The notes under the pieces are model-generated. The model did no database searches, was not told the origin of the DNA, and saw nothing but the letters and a program-made list of their open reading frames with translations. Of a stretch of DNA of 64,000 nt, positions 24,148 through 36,400 are shown piece by piece (within the stretch, counting starts at the first letter, position 1; every line of letters begins with the position of its first letter). Source of the stretch: Ditylenchus dipsaci (taxonomy: Eukaryota > Nematoda > Chromadorea > Rhabditida > Anguinidae); assembly GCA_004194705.1 (NCBI GenBank), contig SADC01000166.1, forward strand, positions 62,001 through 126,000, given 5' to 3'. Position numbers and translations under genes: made by a program.

Positions 24148-25902
24148 TGGATCAACTTTGAGCTAACTACGCATCTGAGAGCGAAGAGGAGCTAGAGCCG
24201 CAAGCAAAAAAGCTACGAAATTGAAGTCTTACACGGTGGCATTCAAATCGGAAGCAATAGATCATGCCAAGAAAGTCTCTGTCAGTTCCGCGAGCAAGAA
24301 GTTCAGCGTTAGCCGGGGTTGCATACAGAACTGGAAGAAACAAGAGAACCAGTTACGCTTACTAAGTCAGTACTTTCATTCATTCATTACAATTCCTGTT
24401 AGTTTCGGTTGAAACAATTTATTTAAGGGATTCGTCACCGGCTGGCAAGGCAAAAAAGAAGCTTCCGGGAGGAGGACGCCCGCTGACATTCAAAGAACTC
24501 GATAATGAGCTAGCAATTTGGGTCCGGGAAGGCGCGCTAACAAGCTCCGAGTCTCGAGGAGGATCATTCAGCAGCAAGGTGAGCGTATGTTCAATGCAGA
24601 AGAAGACGAAAAAAATTTCAAGGTTAGCTCTGTTGTTTTTGTATCCGTTTATACCAAGTATCGTATTGACGTGAAAATAACTTTAGGCTAGCAGAGGATG
24701 GCTCGAAAACTTCTTAAAGCGACACAGTTTCCGCTTGCGAGTGCCTACTACCGTGTGCCAGAAGCCTCCAGCCGAGTATGCTCAAAAGCTAGTTGACTTC
24801 GTGATGTTCGTTTCAAGATTGCGCCAGGAGAAGACGTTAGTTTTATGAACTTTACTTTTTAATGTTTTTTATTGTTCTCGTTTACTCATCATATTTTCAG
24901 ATACGACCAAATTTCGCAGCAGACGAAACGGCAGTTTGGCTTGATCCATCGGGAGGAAAGTGCGTCGACGAACTTGGAGCAAAAGATGTGTGTTTTAGAA
25001 TAACTTACTTGGAATTCTGTCAATCATCTTTTTTCTTTTTAAGGTATCAGTTCTCAGTACAGGCCATGACAAGATGCGTGTAACAGTGATGCTGACTGCT
25101 CGATCGGATGGAAAGAAGTCACTGCCGTTTGTACTCCTGCCTCGGAAGCGACCAGACCCGAGAATCGTCGAGAAGTTCAAAAACAAGTTGGTACTCAGCT
25201 GGGCCGGAAAAGTATGGATGGACGATGAACTAACAAGCAATTACCTACAGCACATATTCGGTCGTTCTCTGTTGGCAAGCGTCTGCTAGTCTGGGACTCG
25301 TTTCGTTGCCACATCAGTGAGTCTACCAAGAAAGAATTGAAAGCTCTTAATTTACACACGGCAGTAATTCCGGCGGATGTACCAAGTTTGTTCAGGTTGC
25401 CATTGCTTTTCGTCTGCTTCGGTTTATTTCTCTTCATGTTTTAGGCGCCTGACGTAGTGTGGAACGGACCCTTTAAAGCCAAACTGCAGCAACTCTACAA
25501 CACCTGGATGCTGAACGGTGCTGAATGGAATGCACGGCTAATGGAAATCCTAGGCCAGCCTCAATGGGCGTCTACCTTGATTAGATCTGTGTGCGTGGGA
25601 GTCGATATCGAAGGATTCAATTGCCAAGTCATTTAAAGGTACAACTTGTTCTTACTTTTATGGTATGTTGTCAAATAATCTTTCTGCTTTAAGATTGCGG
25701 GATTACAGTGTGCCACGATGGAAGCGAAGACGATCTGATCCATTGCTTCAAGCAGCACGGTCCGGTGCCTGAAGGACGAATTATGCTGGAATTCGCGCGA
25801 GCAGGAAACCTGGAAGAAGCGACCGAATTCGTCGAATTGGATCCAGAACAAGACGAAAAAAACGGCTATATTAGTGAAGATTCCTTGGATTTTATTGTTT
25901 AA
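24148..25902 (+). pseudogene. Pogo/Tigger-type transposase, intron-containing, frameshifted
   Basis: Cuts and pastes its own element by binding the ends with an N-terminal HTH and cleaving with a DDE/D domain. Segments: SESEEELEPQAKK then KSYTVAFKSEAIDHAKK (HTH, 24160-24360); GGGRPLTFKELDNELAIWV and FKASRGWLENFLKRH across the next splice (second DNA-binding region); exon 24687-24835; exon 24901-24987 with FAADETAVWLD (first Asp); exon 25044-25395 with LSTGHDKMRVTVMLTARSDG and LLVWDSFRCH (second Asp); exon 25445-25638 with APDVVWNGPFK (third Asp); exon 25694-25902 with CGITVCHDGSEDD and an acidic tail, then stop. The three catalytic positions look intact. One-base shifts lie near 24216, 24530, 25275 and 25605. 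Two of its introns end in TTTAAG, like introns of the host genes. Confidence 0.75.
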
Positions 25903-26089
25903 TCTTACTTGTTGTCATGGAGCCCTTGTTGTGTAAGTTGTTGTGAAGGATAGCCTTTTTCAAATAAAGTAATTTTCTTCGAAGTCGGGTGAAATATAAG
26001 CCGGCACCCTGTAATAAGCGGCACCCGAGGAAAGGTTGAAAAAAAGCTGGCATGCCGCCTTATTACAGGAAATACGGTATACCTCTTGA

Positions 26090-26470
26090 TCGTACTCTTA
26101 CTTATAGTACGAGTACGTTACACTGGTTATAACGAAATTCGACTGTACATCAATGTAGTGGGGTGAAGTGAAGAAAGAAACTTTGGGCTATAAGCCGAGC
26201 CTAATTGAGCGGGTAAGGGTATTTTGTAAGTTAATTAGTCAAATTAGTTAGTCCTTTTACAGTTTTTTGCCAGATAAAGAAATAGATAAACTTATAAGCA
26301 TGTGCAAATAGAGTTTTGCAGTGCAGTATTTTTCAATGACCCTAGGTGCAGTGCACTGCAAAATAACTGATAAAAATATTGTTTACTGAGCACCGTTCCA
26401 TAAAAAACAGTCTTTGACCCTTTATAAATAAAAATATTTTTTTCATTACAAAATCCTAAAACAAATGTGT
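26090..26470. other. Short spacer between transposon and esterase cluster
   Basis: AT-rich with no supported gene. A similar tract (acactggttataacgaaatt) looks like a fragment of a Tigger-type end. Confidence 0.4.
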
Positions 26471-27114
26471 TGCAAAAAGTTATATTGTGTATTTAATTGT
26501 TTTTTACTATGCATTTTGTCTAGAGCCTACAAATCTCCAGTCGTGGAAACAATTTATGGACAGGTCTTAGGCAAGACAGTCCAATTAGTAATAAAATGAG
26601 CAAATTGACATGTTTCTTGGAGTTCCGTTTGCCAAGCCTCCTGTTAAAGAGCTGAGATTTGAAGTAGACCCTTTTTTGATTTCAACTTTTCTGATTATTG
26701 AAGCATTTTAAGAAACCTGTGCCACCAGACAATTGGACTCTAAAAGAAACTTTGGAGTACCAGTCAAGCTGTTTGCCTCTTATTATACCAGAGCGAAGTG
26801 CTAAATTTCTTTATTGGACTGAAAAATATGATGAGGATTGTTTGTATTTAAACATCTTCAGTCCACACAAGTCTGAGAATGACTTGGTAAGTGTTTATTT
26901 TCACGGGTTGCGACTTTAACTAAGAGCAACCCGTTTCTCGTCCACCACTCTTGAATTTTCACAGAATTCCCGATATTATTATTACTTCCATGTTTTCTCA
27001 ATTTCTTGTAAAAATTAAATTGAGCTTCAAGTACACACATTACTATTTTAACATTCAACTTCTAATGTTACTTAGTATTAATTAAAAAAAATATATTTTT
27101 GTTTTTACTAGAGC

Positions 27115-27815
27115 TGCTAAATTGACCGATAAATTAAAAAGCAGCAAATTCGCCGGTAAATAAAAAGCTGGTCAATTTACTATCAAGTAGCTGTAATTCA
27201 CCAAATCTCGGTAAATTATGATTTTTGACAGTTATTGAATCTCATATAATATACGAAAACTTTCATACTCATCGACTTACAGTTATCACCATGGCTGTTT
27301 CTTCCCGTTTATAACTGTATAATTTTTTGTATATTATATAGAATTTTCGACAGTATCAAAAATCGACCTACTAGCGAATACCCTCATCCCACGATTTTCA
27401 CTTTTTAAACTTAAGCAAAAAGTGCCCAAATTTGTGCCCCACCCCAGAAAAAAGTGCTCAACACAGTTATTAGTCACGAATTCCGTACGCTGGCCTACCT
27501 CGAGCCTAAGAGCTAATTCTAAACTTGTTGTTTTGAATGGTATTCACAGCGATTTTCAAAGGTCTGAATCTTGAGGGGGTGGGGTGTGGGGTATTCGCTA
27601 GCAGCGCCCAAAAATCATAATTTACCGATCTTGGGTGAATTAGTAAGTACCCGGTCAAATACGTAATTTAAACTTACGTATATCTAGCGGTAAATTTACT
27701 GTCACCCACCCTGGTTTTTAAAGGAAGTAAGCAACTTGTACGACTAAATTTACTGTCACCCACCCTGGTTTTTAAAGGAAGTAAGCAACTTGTACGACTA
27801 AATTTTTAATTTATT
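27115..27815. repeat. GGTAAATTTACC-type element with exact 56-bp tandem duplication
   Basis: Arms such as ttgaccgataaattaaaaag and taaatttactgtcacccacc flank a CTACAGTTATCGAC-type hairpin (27235-27350). At the right edge, taaatttactgtcacccacc through gcaacttgtacgac is repeated twice without change (about 27705-27805). It lies in intron 2 of esterase copy 1. Related pieces occur at 16930-17625, 33722-34170 and 61370-61480. Confidence 0.6.
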
Positions 27816-29506
27816 GCTTAGCTAATGCGCCGTGTATGACAAAATTTTCCTCGTCTAACAACCTGACTATTTTAGAATATTGACACACCCAATTTGCCTG
27901 TTCTTGTGTTAATACATGGAGGAATATTTCTGTTTGGTTCCTCATTTGGATACTCCAATTACGTGGATATTGGACAAAAGTATGTGAACCAAGGCATTAT
28001 TGTGGTCACACTACAACATAGACTAGGGGTCTTTGGTAAGTTGTTAGCCTGATCAAATTGTTCAAATTGTAAATATATTGATCAAAACAAATTTCGGTTA
28101 AGGTTTTGCCTCTAGTGGGGACTCCAATTTACCAGGCAATCTTGGCTTGTGGGATTTGACTGCAGCCTTGAAGTTTGTTAATGAAATATTGGAAACTTTG
28201 GTGGAGATCCCCAGAAAGTTACTTTGTACGGTTATAGCGCTGGGTCAGCGCTCATAGGAGCACTAAGTTTATCGCCTAATTCTGCTGGTAGTTCATTTAG
28301 GCAAATTTTAAAATGTGATAAATTTTTTGTTTAAGATTACTTTTCACAAGCTGCCCAGTTCAGTGCTACTATTTTATCTGCGCGTGGAACCGGAGCTCAT
28401 GTGGTTGAGTCCACACTAGGTTTCGACTTTCTGTATTCGGAAGTTGATATGTCTAAATTTGAATTTTTCTATAAAAGAGCTAGCCAACTCAGTCAATTGC
28501 CAAAACTCAAACACTCTGAAAATGAAGGAATGTCTAAAAGCACTTTCAACAGAAAATCTTCTTTCTGCAATCAAGCAGCAGGTAGACAGTTAGAATTTTC
28601 AAAACTTTTAAGTAAAACGTTTAAAGAATATTTTGGCTAAATTGCACTATACTCCCAGAACTCGATTGCATACTTCCTATAGGATAGCACTCGACATAGC
28701 TTACTGTATATTTCTTATTAGTTTTTATTTTATTAGACCCAACATAATGCCACAAACCCATTTTTTGAATTTAGGGGGCCTTCTAATAGGAAATATACGG
28801 TAAGTGACCAAAGCTATTTTTAGCAAAAAAAATTGCATGAAACTTTTTTAAAAGTGCAAATAAAATTGTTCAAGTGAGTGTTGGGGTTGTTATACAAATC
28901 AGCCCATTTTCAAAATCGAAACAGATTCAAAGTAACATTCTGCGATTATTTAAACAATTTTTCCCTAATGTCTGTCCTGCTATGAAATTTCAAGATTCAG
29001 GCGCTGTTGACCACTCCAGAAAAGCAATTTGGCATACCCACTTTTGGTCCGCTAGTCGAGCATGACTTTTTCCAAGAAGTCGACTATCCAGACTTAATGC
29101 GGATTTATGCCAAGAATTCTAAGCCTACTATGATTGGATACAACAATTTGGAGGCGCTTTACATAGTAACTATATTTTGAAGCTTTAAAAAACTTGTTTA
29201 AACTATTTTACAGCTTTACTGACAAACAAAAACACAAGTTATTCGAATGTGGCAGTGCCTTGGGCTCATTTGAAAAGTTTTGGCTATGAAGATTTCAAAA
29301 CTTTTGTGCATAACCATTTGCATAAAACTAACGGTGTTTCGGAAAGTGTGAAGGCTCAGCTGGAAAATCGAATTGTCGAATTTTATATTGGAGACAAGTC
29401 TGCAGACGAAAATGCTACTTTTTATTTGGAACAATACGCTCTGGTGATTTTTTAAAATATTTCTTCTGGATACAGTAGAATGCCGACCAAAATTTATAAA
29501 AAGAAA

Positions 29507-29576
29507 GCCCGATGCGGGCTCGAACCCGCGACAGCCAGATTAAGAGTCTGGTGCTCTACCGACTGAGCTAACGGGC
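29507..29576 (-). tRNA. tRNA-Lys(CTT)-like, two bases short
   Basis: The minus strand folds as a cloverleaf: acceptor GCCCGTT against ATCGGGC (one mismatch), D stem GCTC/GAGC with AGTCGGTA loop, a perfect five-pair anticodon stem CCAGA/TCTGG with loop CTCTTAA (anticodon CTT), and T stem GCGGG/CCCGC with loop TTCGAG. A normal tRNA-Lys would have one more base between the acceptor and D stems and a seven-base T loop. Both missing bases fall in short homopolymers (TT before A, CCC). It could be a functional gene with sequence errors or a young pseudogene. It lies in intron 7 of esterase copy 1. Confidence 0.65.
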
Positions 29577-29631
29577 ACACAATCATTTATGTTTTTTTAA
29601 GTTGATACTGATGCTAGTAGCTGACATGTGG

Positions 29632-29800
29632 GTGTGCGCATTTCAACTCCAAGCACCCTCCGTGCATCCAGAGTTATTTTAAAGTGATTTGTGTCTAAGG
29701 TATGTGTGTGCGCATCTCAACCAAAGAACCAAGCCTATTGCGCAGCCGGAGGGGGCGCAGGGGTCTTGGTTGGTCAGAGATGCGCGCACAGACTTACCTG
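29632..29800. repeat. CATCCAGAGTCAC repeat, partial copy
   Basis: Contains gcatccagagttattttaaa, gtgatttgtgtctaaggtat and an inverted pair around gcgcagccggagggggcgca, followed by agagatgcgcgcacagactt. Same family as 2995-3290. Confidence 0.6.
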
Positions 29801-30494
29801 CGACATAATTGCGAGCAAGACTCCTGATTAAAAATGCATTTAGAGCAGGCGGCCAGATTATTTTTAAAAAATAAGGGCATATGCTCAAAAGAAGGACATT
29901 TCTAGGGACGGCTATCGATTACCGACTAAATTCCTGGTCTATCTACTTAAAATAACTATATATCAGCCCATAAAATTATTTTTGATCTGATCTCAACGGA
30001 TTCGTATTCAGGATGAGATTTTGGAATCAGGGTCGACTTTCCAGAAACTTTTGCACTGAAAATTGACGATTTTGATCAAAAATTTCAAAAAAAAAATTCA
30101 TTGACCGTCGGTAATCGATATTTTACCATTTTTAGGACTTTTCGTCAATTTTGCTATTTTATACAATGTTTATCGCTCTTTTGCTACTAAGAAATAAGAT
30201 TTTGACTGAAAATTTCAAGCGAAAATAAGATTTGGAATTTCAACATAAGGACAAAGCTTATAAATAAGGACGTCTGCCAACCCTGATTCAGAGAGTCTTT
30301 TCGCAGAAAAATGTGGTAAACCACACAGAAATGATCCTAAAATATCGTAAAAGACCATCTACCCCAAGGGTTAAATGGTGATTTTTTGACAAAATTTAAT
30401 ATTTTTATTCAGAAAGTGTATATAAACGCCTCTTGCATGGTGTTGTGCAGCAAAATAAGTTCTAGAGATGATTTTTGGTCTCTTTTCAAAAAAT

Positions 30495-30912
30495 CCGAGT
30501 ACAGTCAAACCTCGATTTAGTGGCACCCCCAAAAGTTCGTTCCCGCCTAGGGTCCGACACTTTTTTAACCTAATTTGCAAAAACATGACAGTCTGGTCGC
30601 AAATATCGTGAGGATTCGATTTTGCCGATCGTTTTTTGAAAAGTAAACGAATTTCGGGTTAAAAAAGTGAAACCTCGATATAGTGGCACCCTTTTTTGAA
30701 AACAGGTGTCACTATATCGAGGTTTCACTTTTTTAACCCGAAATTCGTTTACTTTTCAAAAAACGATCGGCAAAATCGGAATCCTCACGATATTTGCGAC
30801 CAGACTGTCATAACAGAATCGATAAAATATTTTGAAAATTGGGTTAAAAAAGTGTCGGACCCTAGGCGGGAACGAACTTTTGGGGTGCACTAAATCGAAG
30901 TTTGACTGTATG
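30495..30912. mobile_element. Foldback MITE, about 200-bp arms, Tigger-type ends
   Basis: Ends acagtcaaacctcgatttag and aaatcgaagtttgactgta are inverted. Almost the whole element is palindromic: cctagggtccgacacttttt mirrors aaaaagtgtcggaccctagg, gccgatcgttttttgaaaag mirrors its complement, and the centre repeats the terminus (cctcgatatagtggcaccct and aggtgtcactatatcgaggt). The centre thus looks like two further termini fused head to head. No protein is encoded. Confidence 0.8.
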
Positions 30913-31154
30913 GGCAAACTGAAAAAGTACTGCTTTTTAAGGTGATGATATATTCCAGTAGCGCCGGATTTTCGATAAATTAATAACATACGAAAAATTC
31001 TACAGTTATTGACGTACAGTACAGTTATCATTCCGAACAATTTTTGCCCGTCGACAACTATACGTTGATAACTGAAAAATTTCTCTCATATTATATGAGC
31101 TATTTGACAGTTATCGAAAATTTACTGGTTTCGGGTAATTTGCCCTGGGGACCA

Positions 31155-31360
31155 AGGTAAATTACCTCGTATTAAGGTATTCTACCCCGTTTTGGTCACT
31201 GAAGCTGGGCAAAAAGAGACTTTATATGCATTTTTGATCAAGAGTACTTCTCGGAATCATGTCTAAGGTAAGTGAGTGCGCGCATCTCAAACTCTCAAGC
31301 CCTCTGCCGCCCCTCTGGGGCGCAGGGGCTTGGTCGCTTGGAGTTGAGATGCGCACACCA
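31155..31360. repeat. CATCCAGAGTCAC family fragment with GCGCAGGGGCTTGG palindrome
   Basis: tcggaatcatgtctaaggta and ctcaagccctctgccgcccc / gggggcgcaggggcttgg-type arms match the family described at 2995-3290. The family resumes at 31615-31690, so the MITE at 31363-31616 was inserted inside it. Confidence 0.6.
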
Positions 31361-31362
31361 CA

Positions 31363-31616
31363 TACGTATTTCCTCTAATAACTCACCCGGGTGAGTTATT
31401 TTTCGGATCGCTGAAAATTGGAAAAATTTGAGGTCGATCTCGAGATTTTTGGGTGATAATATTAAATTTAAAAACTGGAATCGGTAAAGCTCGTGGGAAT
31501 TAAGAAAACGCAATAAACAGCTTTGCAAAATATTTGTTCCGAGCTGAGATATAGGCCCTCAAAGTTGAGGGGGGTGAGTTATTAGAGCAGGGTGAGTTAT
31601 TAGAGGAAATACGGTA
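31363..31616. mobile_element. TACCGTATTTCCT-family MITE with CTCACCC inner palindrome
   Basis: Ends tacgtatttcctctaataac and ttagaggaaatacggta. The inner palindrome is ctcacccgggtgag instead of the ggcggcatgccgcc of other copies. The core tcggtaaagctcgtgggaat then taagaaaacgca is conserved. It interrupts a CATCCAGAGTCAC repeat. Confidence 0.75.
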
Positions 31617-31699
31617 CCTTAGACACAAATCACTTGAAAGTGACTCTGGATGCATGTGAAAACATGCATACCAGAGTTATTTATGCGGTAAGCTCCAGT

Positions 31700-32235
31700 A
31701 TTCAAAACTATGCTCAACATCTTTGATTTTTGCCGAAAAGGGTCTCCCCCTTTTTCCAACCTGTGACTACGAGCCAGAGGCTCAACCATCCAAAAATTAA
31801 ACGACAACCCTCGGGATCCAGCCGGCTGATCGGTCTGATCAGGTCGAATACTTATACTTCTACGTCCACCATCAGAGACTGGGTTTATAATTGCCTTTAA
31901 CGCTTAGAGAATTAATACTCTTTGCTAATTAATACTCTTTCAAAAAATCCATTTTTTGTGTGAAAAAGTGTCAGAAAATAACTTTCTTATCGTTTTAAGC
32001 ATACAAAAATTACTTAGGAGTCTTTTAAACGTGATTTTTAAATAAGTGAAAAATGAGCCCCCCCCCCGGACTAAATATGCGCCAAAATTAGCCCATTTTG
32101 AAAGAGATACGTAGAATCTTCACTTTCCAAAATTTTCACTTTCCGAAAATGCTAAAAATAAAACAGTCGTAGGCATAACAAAGGTATGTTAAGGTTGTTT
32201 AAGAACTGTAAAGATTTTTATCGGTAAATGTTTTA
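31700..32235. other. Intronic stretch of esterase copy 1, no further feature
   Basis: Contains only AT-rich sequence and a C-run (32051-32060). Exon 8 of the esterase follows at 32245. Confidence 0.4.
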
Positions 32236-32959
32236 TTCTTAAAGTTAGTGTCAGACTTGCTGTACATAGTGCGATACTGTGGGAAGCTAGAATAAAGGCT
32301 GTAAATAACTGGCCCCTATATTTATATGTTATCACCTATGCAAGCAGTGATTTGCCTGAAGAAGTGCCAGTCAAAGGTGAATTTGAGGTTTATAATAAAT
32401 ATTGGAAATAAGTTTTTTTTTTAAGGCAGTTTTCACACCAAAGATGACGATTATTTATTTAAAACTCATTCACAAACTAAAGAATTTTCTAAATCTGACC
32501 AAAAAGTAGAAGACCAACTTGTTAATTCTTTGAGAAATTTTGTGAAATATGGGTAATTTGCCTTTTACTGGGGTTTGCTTTATGTAACTTGTTGAATTTT
32601 CAGAGATCCATCTTTTGGCTCAGTCAAATGGCCATTGACTGATGCCAAGATTTTTCGAAGAATGCGATTTGATTTGCCTAGTGCAACTGTAGAAGATAGC
32701 ACTGAAGACTTTAAAAGAGTCGAATTCTGGGATAAGTTGATAAAACTCACTGGCTACAATGCAGTGCGGGACATTTTTGTGAACAAAAGTAACAAAAATG
32801 AGCTGTGAACTTTTTTGTAACTATTTTAGTTATTTCAAATTTTTGTTTAATTTTATTTGTGTAAATTATAAATAATTTTTTATCTTGTTAGCATTTTAAC
32901 ACTGGAAAATTTGATCCCGTATTGTCAGTCAAACATAGTAAAGCTCAACAAAAAATCCA

Positions 32960-33027
32960 TACAGTCCAATCTCGATGAACCGGCAAGCTGGTCTCCAGGG
33001 GTGCCGGTTTATCGAGAGTGGACTGTA
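32960..33027. mobile_element. Minimal 68-bp hairpin of the Tigger-type MITE family
   Basis: tacagtccaatctcgatgaa, ccggcaagctgg at the loop, and ccggtttatcgagagtggac then tgta form an almost complete hairpin. It lies 150 bases past the stop codon of esterase copy 1. Confidence 0.65.
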
Positions 33028-33421
33028 TGGTCTCCATGATATTTAAAAGAATCAAAATCGTGGTCCTACCCGCTTACATATTTACTCTAGACACATGGAC
33101 TGATTTACATATTGGTGTAATGTTGTCAATAGGGTGGTATTTTCTATAAGTGCGCCAAGATAATTGATCGCCACACAGTCTTTCACCAGGTGGAGACGAA
33201 AGGAAAACTAACAGGCATGTGCGCCACTAAAAAACTGATAAAAATATTGTTTATTAACACTGTCCTATCAATTACTTCAATTCAACCATCCAAGTGAAAC
33301 TGGAAAAAAAAATTTCTTCTTTGCCAAGATCAATTTTTGACCTTTTTGTAAATCAAAAATATTCCATATTGTGTACGATAATTTGATTAAAAATATATAC
33401 TTTTTCTAATTTCTGCCAGCA

Positions 33422-36400
33422 ATGGCAAAATTTCGCCTTTCTATACCATTCATTTGCCTTTCACTTTGCATTTTGTCGAGAGCATCTGAATCTCCAGTTG
33501 TGAAAACAAATTATGGACCAGTGCGAGGCAAGACAGTTCAGATTAGCACTGAAAATGATCAAATTGACATGTTTCTTGGAGTTCCGTTTGCCAAGCCTCC
33601 TGTTAATGAACTAAGATTCGAAGTATTGGTCTGTCAAGAAATTTTAGGGTTTTAAAGTTTCAATCTGTTGTTTTCGACAATCAATTTTTTGCGTCTACAA
33701 TTATTTTTTTGTTTAATGGAGGGTTGGATGATGGTAAATTTACTATTAAATTCTGCGGTAAATTCGGCGAATAAATTTACCAGTAATTCGTCGGGCACTT
33801 CCTAATTCACCTAAACCGGGGTGGTGGTGAAAACCGAGTAGCGCCTAACTTTGCATCGATAGCTCTAGGATTTCTCTTATGTTGCCGTAAATGCTCTATT
33901 GAGTACTCCCTCTCTAATAACTACTTAGCCCTTGTTTTTTTGACTAGGATTAGGAGAGTTAGAAACATTTCTGATTAGCAATTTCAAGAATTTTTAGGAG
34001 TTGAAAAATAATTACGCAGGGGTACTTAGTTGAGCAATTATGGTATACGAAATTCTACAGTTAACAAAAAAATCACTTTACCTGTCTTCGGTGAACTAGG
34101 GCTTAATTACCAGTGAATTTACAGGTAAATTTATCGATTTTCAATTTACTGGAAAATTTAAAAACACTAGCAATGCTACAAATACTCTAAAATACTTTTT
34201 TTGCTTGGTCTGCGCTGTGGCTTATGCCCTGTCCATCCGAAGACCATTCATAGACTAGCGCCCAAACTGCAGGGGTAACAAGCGAAAATTGTGTTTACAC
34301 CAAAGAGTATTATTAGCGAGAAAAATCGATTAACAAAAACATAATATTTAAAAAAGATTTGAAAAATAAGGGCCATTCAAAAATATCAAAATTTCTTCAC
34401 ACACCCTGTTACTCTTTTTTGTTGAATTTTTTGGATCATTGAAGTAAACTTAAGAAACCAGTCCCTCCAGACCATTGGACTCTAAAAGAAACTTTGGAGT
34501 ACCAGTCAAGCTGTTTGCCTCTTATTATACCAGAGCGAAGTGCTAAATTTCTTTATTGGACTGAAAAATATGATGAGGATTGTTTGTATTTGAACATCTT
34601 TAGTCCACATAAGTCTAACTATCAGTTGGTAAGCGTTTATTAATTATTTTCGGCTCTAGTGAAAGATGTACGGTTTTTTGCCTTGGTGACCCCTGTTGTT
34701 TTGTGTTTTATTTATTATTTTATATAAATTTGTAAAAGAAATATATTTTTTCTTGAATTAAACTGTAATGGCTTATTCACAATATTTAGATTTGAAGTTA
34801 AACTTCGTAGTCAGAGTTCAAATAAGGGGTCTTTACAATAACATTTCACTCCAAATACAATTGTGATTTGGAGCCTAGGAGCCCGTTTTGTTTATCTTAA
34901 TCCTATTTTGCTGGAGATCAATACTTCTGAGGCTGTTCAGCCTTTTAGCTATAATTGGAGTAAGGGCTTGAGTTTACAATCTAGGGAGGAATATATAGGG
35001 AGGGAAAGGGAACAAAGGGGGCCACTAATCATAGAAGGCCCACTTACAAGAAGATGTTGAACATAGTTTTGAATACTGGGCCTACCGCATAAAGAAGCTC
35101 TGGTATGCATACTTTTCATGCATCCAGAGTCACTTTCGAGTGATTTGTGTCTAAGGTATGTGGGTGTGCGCATCTCAACCCCAAGCAACCAAGCCCTCTG
35201 CGCCCCGAAGGGGCGCAGGGGCTTGGTTGGTTAGAGATGCACGCACACACTTACCTCAGACATGATTCCGAGAAGAGACTCTTGACCATGAAATGCATAT
35301 AGAGTCTCTTTTGCCACGGCCCAGTTGAAAAACATGGTGAGGCAGTCGAAGAATACATATATTTACTTTTCTATTGTTCTGCTTGAAAGTGGCCCCTTTT
35401 ATTCCCTTCCCCTCCCAATACAGCCCTTAATCTCTTTAAAATTCAGAAAACGCCAATTTAAATTATTCAAATTTTGACTAAAAACCATGATACCCCCCTG
35501 TGTTTCGAATTTTTTTTCTCAGAATCAAAAAAACAGCCGGCTTTCTCATAAAATCGGGGTCGAGAAACACGAATATGATGTTATCTCCTCCATCCGATCA
35601 CTCCCTATGGGGGGATTGTAAACTGCAACGGAGTAAGAGCAGAAGTTGGAGTAAAAAGTAATCACAACATCAATTTACACCATTTTCAACTTCGACTCCA
35701 ACTCTGATTATTGTGAACAAGCCGATATCTAACTATTTTAGAATATTGACACACCCAAGTTGCCTGTTCTTGTGCTAATACATGGAGGAATATTTCTGTT
35801 CAGTTCCTCCTTCAGATATTCCAATTATATAGATATTGGACAGAAGTATGTGAACCAAGGCATTATTGTGGTCACATTAACACATAGGTTAGGTGTCTTC
35901 GGTAGGTTTTGATACTTGGTGTAATTTTGTAAATGCTTTTTGGGCAAAACTGAGAACTGCCTGGAGAATGTCAAAAAGAGCCAAACAGTTTTTTTGTTTT
36001 GGTCAAAAAACCATAAATCTGCCTACTTGTTGAAATTTTTTAAAACAATCAAGTAGGCCCACTATTCTTATTTCTAACAGAATTTTTCGCCACATCTTTG
36101 CAAAATATACCACGAAAAGGTCAAAATTTTAATCAAATTATTTTTCTGACTTGCTTCATACTTTCACCTATTTGTGCTATATTTTGCGAAGATGCTTCCA
36201 GAAATAATAACTCATTAGAAACTAGAATTGCATTGCTACCTAATTGTATTAAATTTTTCAAAAAGTAAGGAGATTTATCACAATTTTGCCAAAAAGACAA
36301 CTAGGCACCTTTATGTATGGTCTCTACGGTTGAAATTTTTTTTTGACAAAATATTGTTAAAAGCAAATTTCTCTTAAGGTTTTGCTTCAACTGGGGACTA

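Larger units (their letters stand above)
23733..26079 (+). mobile_element. Pogo/Tigger-type DNA transposon, nearly full length
   Basis: About 2.35 kb, bounded by TA and by inverted ends: ccgtatttcctgtaataagg on the left and its complement ccttattacaggaaatacgg on the right. Next to each end are repeated taataaggcggcaccc boxes (five at 23748-23850, degenerate ones at 26005-26035), which are candidate transposase-binding sites (inferred). It carries the transposase gene 24148-25902 and has a MITE of its own family nested at 23904-24127. TA target duplication and the protein place it in the pogo branch of Tc1/mariner. Confidence 0.8.
26476..32808 (+). pseudogene. Carboxylesterase copy 1 (type-B esterase), degraded
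   Basis: Type-B carboxylesterase of the alpha/beta-hydrolase fold, homologous exon by exon to the copy at 33422-40316. Exons: about 26520-26663, 26713-26886, 27876-28035 (LIHGGIFLFGSSFG oxyanion loop), 28103-28287 (GYSAGS with the nucleophile Ser), 28336-about 28582, 29001-29165 (KPTMIGYNNLEAL, putative acidic residue), 29214-29443, 32245-32376, 32426-32552 (GSFHTKDDDYLF, catalytic His), 32604-32808 ending NKSNKNEL. The start codon and signal peptide are lost. Small deletions shift the frame at about 26590, 28180, about 28490 and 32275. Intron 7 is swollen to 2.8 kb by a tRNA-like gene, foldbacks and MITEs. At least four disruptions, two unsupported by copy 2, make this a real pseudogene more likely than for copy 2. 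Confidence 0.8.
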
